A stretch of DNA of 64,000 nucleotides from Clitoria ternatea (Eukaryota > Streptophyta > Magnoliopsida > Fabales > Fabaceae): NCBI GenBank assembly GCA_037962975.1, contig CM075675.1:45058501-45122500 (forward strand), in the 5' to 3' direction. The notes beneath the pieces were generated by a model, which ran no database searches, was not told where the DNA came from, and worked only from the letters and a program-made list of their open reading frames with translations. This document shows, in pieces, positions 61,822 through 64,000 of this stretch (the stretch's first letter is position 1; the number at the start of each line of letters is the position of its first letter). The translations under genes and the position numbers were made by a program.

Positions 61822-62045
61822 CTCTTTGCTAATGATAGAATGCTCATTGCTAAAGCTATTATGGAGCAAGTTGCGAACATCATAAATATTCTCCATATCT
61901 TTTGTGATGCTTCTACCCAAAAGATGAGTTTGGAGAAGTGAGAGGTGCTTTTCCAAAAAGGTATGGAGACTTCGAGTATTGAGACTATTTATGATATTCT
62001 TCATATGAGGAGTGTACTATATAAAAGTGATAATTGTCACTTTTA

Positions 62046-64000
62046 ATTATCTACTGCCACTCTTTCTCAATCATTTTGGTATTTTTGTTAAGTATCCTTA
62101 CTTAAAAATTTAATCTAACTCATTGTCTATTTTTGCTTTACTTAACAATTATTGTATTCCAAAGTATTACTTAAATGCAAATCTGCATAATTATGCAGAA
62201 GGTGTAGTCACCCAAAAATTGTTGTCTAACAATTAAGCATGTAATTCATCCCATGTAATTCAAATTAATTTTTTTAAGAAGCAAAAGAAATTTCATTAAT
62301 GAAATGATTAGCACTGTACACCCCCAAAATGCAAATATACCATAAAGCCAAGTCTATCTTCTCGTTGTTTTAACTAACATAACACCTATATATAAAAATC
62401 TATCTTAGCCTTTAGATTAACTTTATTGTTAGCAAGTTGAATATGAGACAAATCCATTTCTATATTTGAAATTTGGTTTTCCATTCTAAAAGTGATGTAA
62501 TAGAACAATATTTTAGAGAGAAAAAAATTATTTTAGTTTTAAGATTTAGTAAGTGGAGTGTGGCAATGGACAAAGATGAGAACTAAGCTTTTAATGAAAA
62601 TATTTTTAAAAAATAAATATTAAAAATGTTTAAAAATATATGGCAATAAACATTCTTAAATGCGGATAGCCACTCCCCACCATTCAACATCTTTAATTAA
62701 TTATTTATTATTTCTCTCTTTACTTTCTTTTAATCTTTTTTCTAAAAAAACACAAAAATAAGTGGGGTTTATAGGGATGGCAAAAAAAAATCTACACTCA
62801 CGCTGGTAATCAATATATTCATTAAACGGGTAAGTAGCTATATTGCATTCCGCTCCGTCGGTACCCACTTAATTATTTATATTTAGCTTTTATTAAATAT
62901 ACTTAAATGTTTAGGTTTTTCATTTATAATAAAATAAATAAATTTTAATATTTTTTAATGATAATTCTTTTAATTTATGATAGTGTAATATATAAAACAA
63001 TATTAATTTATATTATATTATATTAAAATAATATTATGCTTAATATATTACATTATGTTTTCTTTTTTATTATTTTTAAAAAATAATATTAATAATACAT
63101 ATAGATATCTGTTACTCATTTTCACTTGTCATTTTTCTTTTCAGCCTGCTATGGCTTGTGGGGTTTTCTGCATTCAATAAAAAAATGTCTTGAAGTTTCT
63201 CAAAAGTCCAACTTGGATGGAGAGTTTGGACGTTTCAATGGACACGAAAATGGAAACACATGGAAATTTATTGATTTGAAATTTAAAGAATTGGTATTAC
63301 TGTAATGATTATGTCCAGGTTCTCATTTTCCTACAATACAATGGGACCAAGAGGTCAATCATTTTTTAATAATCCATACCAAACTTTGACATATAACACA
63401 GTGACAAAGCAAGTAATAAATGACTTGGATTAAGACCATACACCTACGGGTTTTTTTTTTTTTTATATTGTAATTTTTAAAAACAAATTTAGAAAATAAG
63501 GTGGTTAGAAAAATAATTATATATGAAGCCAAATCTACAACGCATCAAACACAACATAATACACAACTACTTGGATAATTGTTTTTTTGACACAAATGAA
63601 AAATGATATTAAATATAATTATTTCTATTCTTTTACCGGTGTTTTATATTTTTATTTAAAATAAAAAATTATATAGATATTTTATATTAAAATATTTTAA
63701 TATATAAATTATATATATATATTATACATTAATATGTATTAATATTTTAAGATATAAATTATATGTTTTTAATATATTAATGTTAATATATAAATATATT
63801 TAACATAAATTTTTAATTTGTATATTAAAATATTTAATATATGTTAATATATTTTATATATTTTAATTTATATCTTAAAATATTTAAAATTTAATATATA
63901 TATATTAACGTTAATATATTAAAAATTTAATGTCCCACTGGGCGTGCCATATGCCCCCTAGCTTGTTATAGTGACTGGCGGAGTCACTGTAATGAGCTAT
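62046..64000. other. AT-rich right end, no gene
   Basis: 62260-62400 has a transposon-tail-like stretch. 63640-63930 is dominated by TTAATATAT words. GTCCCACTGGGCGTGCC at 63931-63947 resembles LTR text seen in plant retroelements. Nothing codes. Confidence 0.5.
62772..63130. mobile_element. Possible truncated hAT-type MITE
   Basis: TAGGGATGGCAAA at 62772 resembles the end of the MITE at 15136, and CGGGTA/GGTACCCACTT words follow. The opposite end TTTGCCATCCCTA was not found. Confidence 0.3.

Larger units (their letters stand above)
50909..61826 (-). mobile_element. Tekay/Del-like chromovirus (Ty3/gypsy) with 3-kb LTRs
   Basis: Minus-strand element inserted in the LINE. The outer target repeat is CTCTT at 50909-50913 and 61822-61826. 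LTRs are 50914-53970 and 58777-61821. The internal part has a Met-tRNA primer site, gag with two zinc knuckles, protease, RT, RNase H, integrase and a C-terminal chromodomain-like segment, hence chromovirus. Long LTRs favour the Tekay/Del clade. LTR ends are TG...TA on the sense strand (TGTAACATCC ... GGATGTTTTA), not TG...CA. An extra CTCTT and 140 bp of LINE sequence stand between the left LTR and the polypurine tract. Confidence 0.9.
47230..62045 (+). pseudogene. Decayed LINE ORF2 in four pieces, interrupted by three insertions
   Basis: Pieces: about 47230-47558, 49486-50321, 50831-50913 and 61822-62045. Joined across the insertions they read as a plant LINE reverse transcriptase: NTSFYHRHALNW | RVNALCRED, IKNALLYIGNHRSP, TLIPKIDELELASHFR, LWIERL | SHLTCESVS, ISHIL | FANDRMLIAK. 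Stops are frequent, so it was old before the insertions. Each join is exact, with a target repeat, which dates the LINE as the lowest layer here. Confidence 0.8.

Overview
This is nuclear DNA of a flowering plant. It is AT-rich, the one host gene has plant-type introns, and the rest is layered transposable elements. The host gene is the orthologue of the plant F-box/CW/SNF2 protein typified by Arabidopsis At3g54460. The mix of elements (Athila with an extra ORF, large-LTR chromovirus, SIRE-like LTRs) makes a legume my best guess, but that is inference. No rRNA, tRNA, CRISPR array or bacterial-type operon was seen.

Layout. (1) 1-10.15 kb: the 5' LTR, gag, pol and start of the extra ORF of a decayed Athila-type Ty3/gypsy element on the minus strand; its 3' LTR lies left of the window. 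A 1473-bp solo LTR (3324-4796, 5-bp target duplication) splits its RNase H region. (2) 10.15-18.5 kb: a Copia 3' LTR next to a decayed minus-strand Copia gag/integrase. The 5' LTR of the latter is split by a 4.5-kb non-coding solo-LTR-like unit (13348-17863) that itself carries a 635-bp hAT MITE. (3) 18.5-24.2 kb: a nearly complete L1-type LINE on the minus strand with a 15-bp target duplication, an intact ORF1, and an ORF2 with endonuclease, reverse transcriptase and RNase H that is broken by one frameshift and a few stops. (4) 25.2-40.65 kb: the only host gene, plus strand, eight coding exons, 1330 codons of protein. Intron 1 is 10.5 kb and holds a Harbinger MITE and a 380-bp Stowaway MITE into which a 3.07-kb hAT transposon has inserted. 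(5) 40.65-47.2 kb: AT-rich intergenic DNA and LTR fragments. (6) 47.2-62.05 kb: a decayed plus-strand LINE interrupted by a solo LTR (47559-49485), a Harbinger MITE (50322-50830) and a Tekay/Del-like chromovirus with 3-kb LTRs (50914-61821). (7) 62.05-64 kb: very AT-rich DNA with no gene.

The host protein combines an F-box, a CW zinc finger, a split SNF2 ATPase and a RING-like Cys cluster between the two ATPase halves. It can be read from exon 1 to the stop with every exon junction in phase, so the gene looks intact despite about 3.9 kb of inserted DNA in its first intron.

The most unusual signal is a recurrent module: short palindromes (12-15 bp) set in pairs 18-23 bp apart, with pairs repeated every 45-73 bp. 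It occurs in LTRs or non-coding parts of at least four retrotransposon lineages. Three unrelated palindrome sequences are used, and two of them are each shared by different lineages. The spacing is kept while the sequence changes, which suggests selection for structure (RNA hairpins, cruciforms or phased protein sites).
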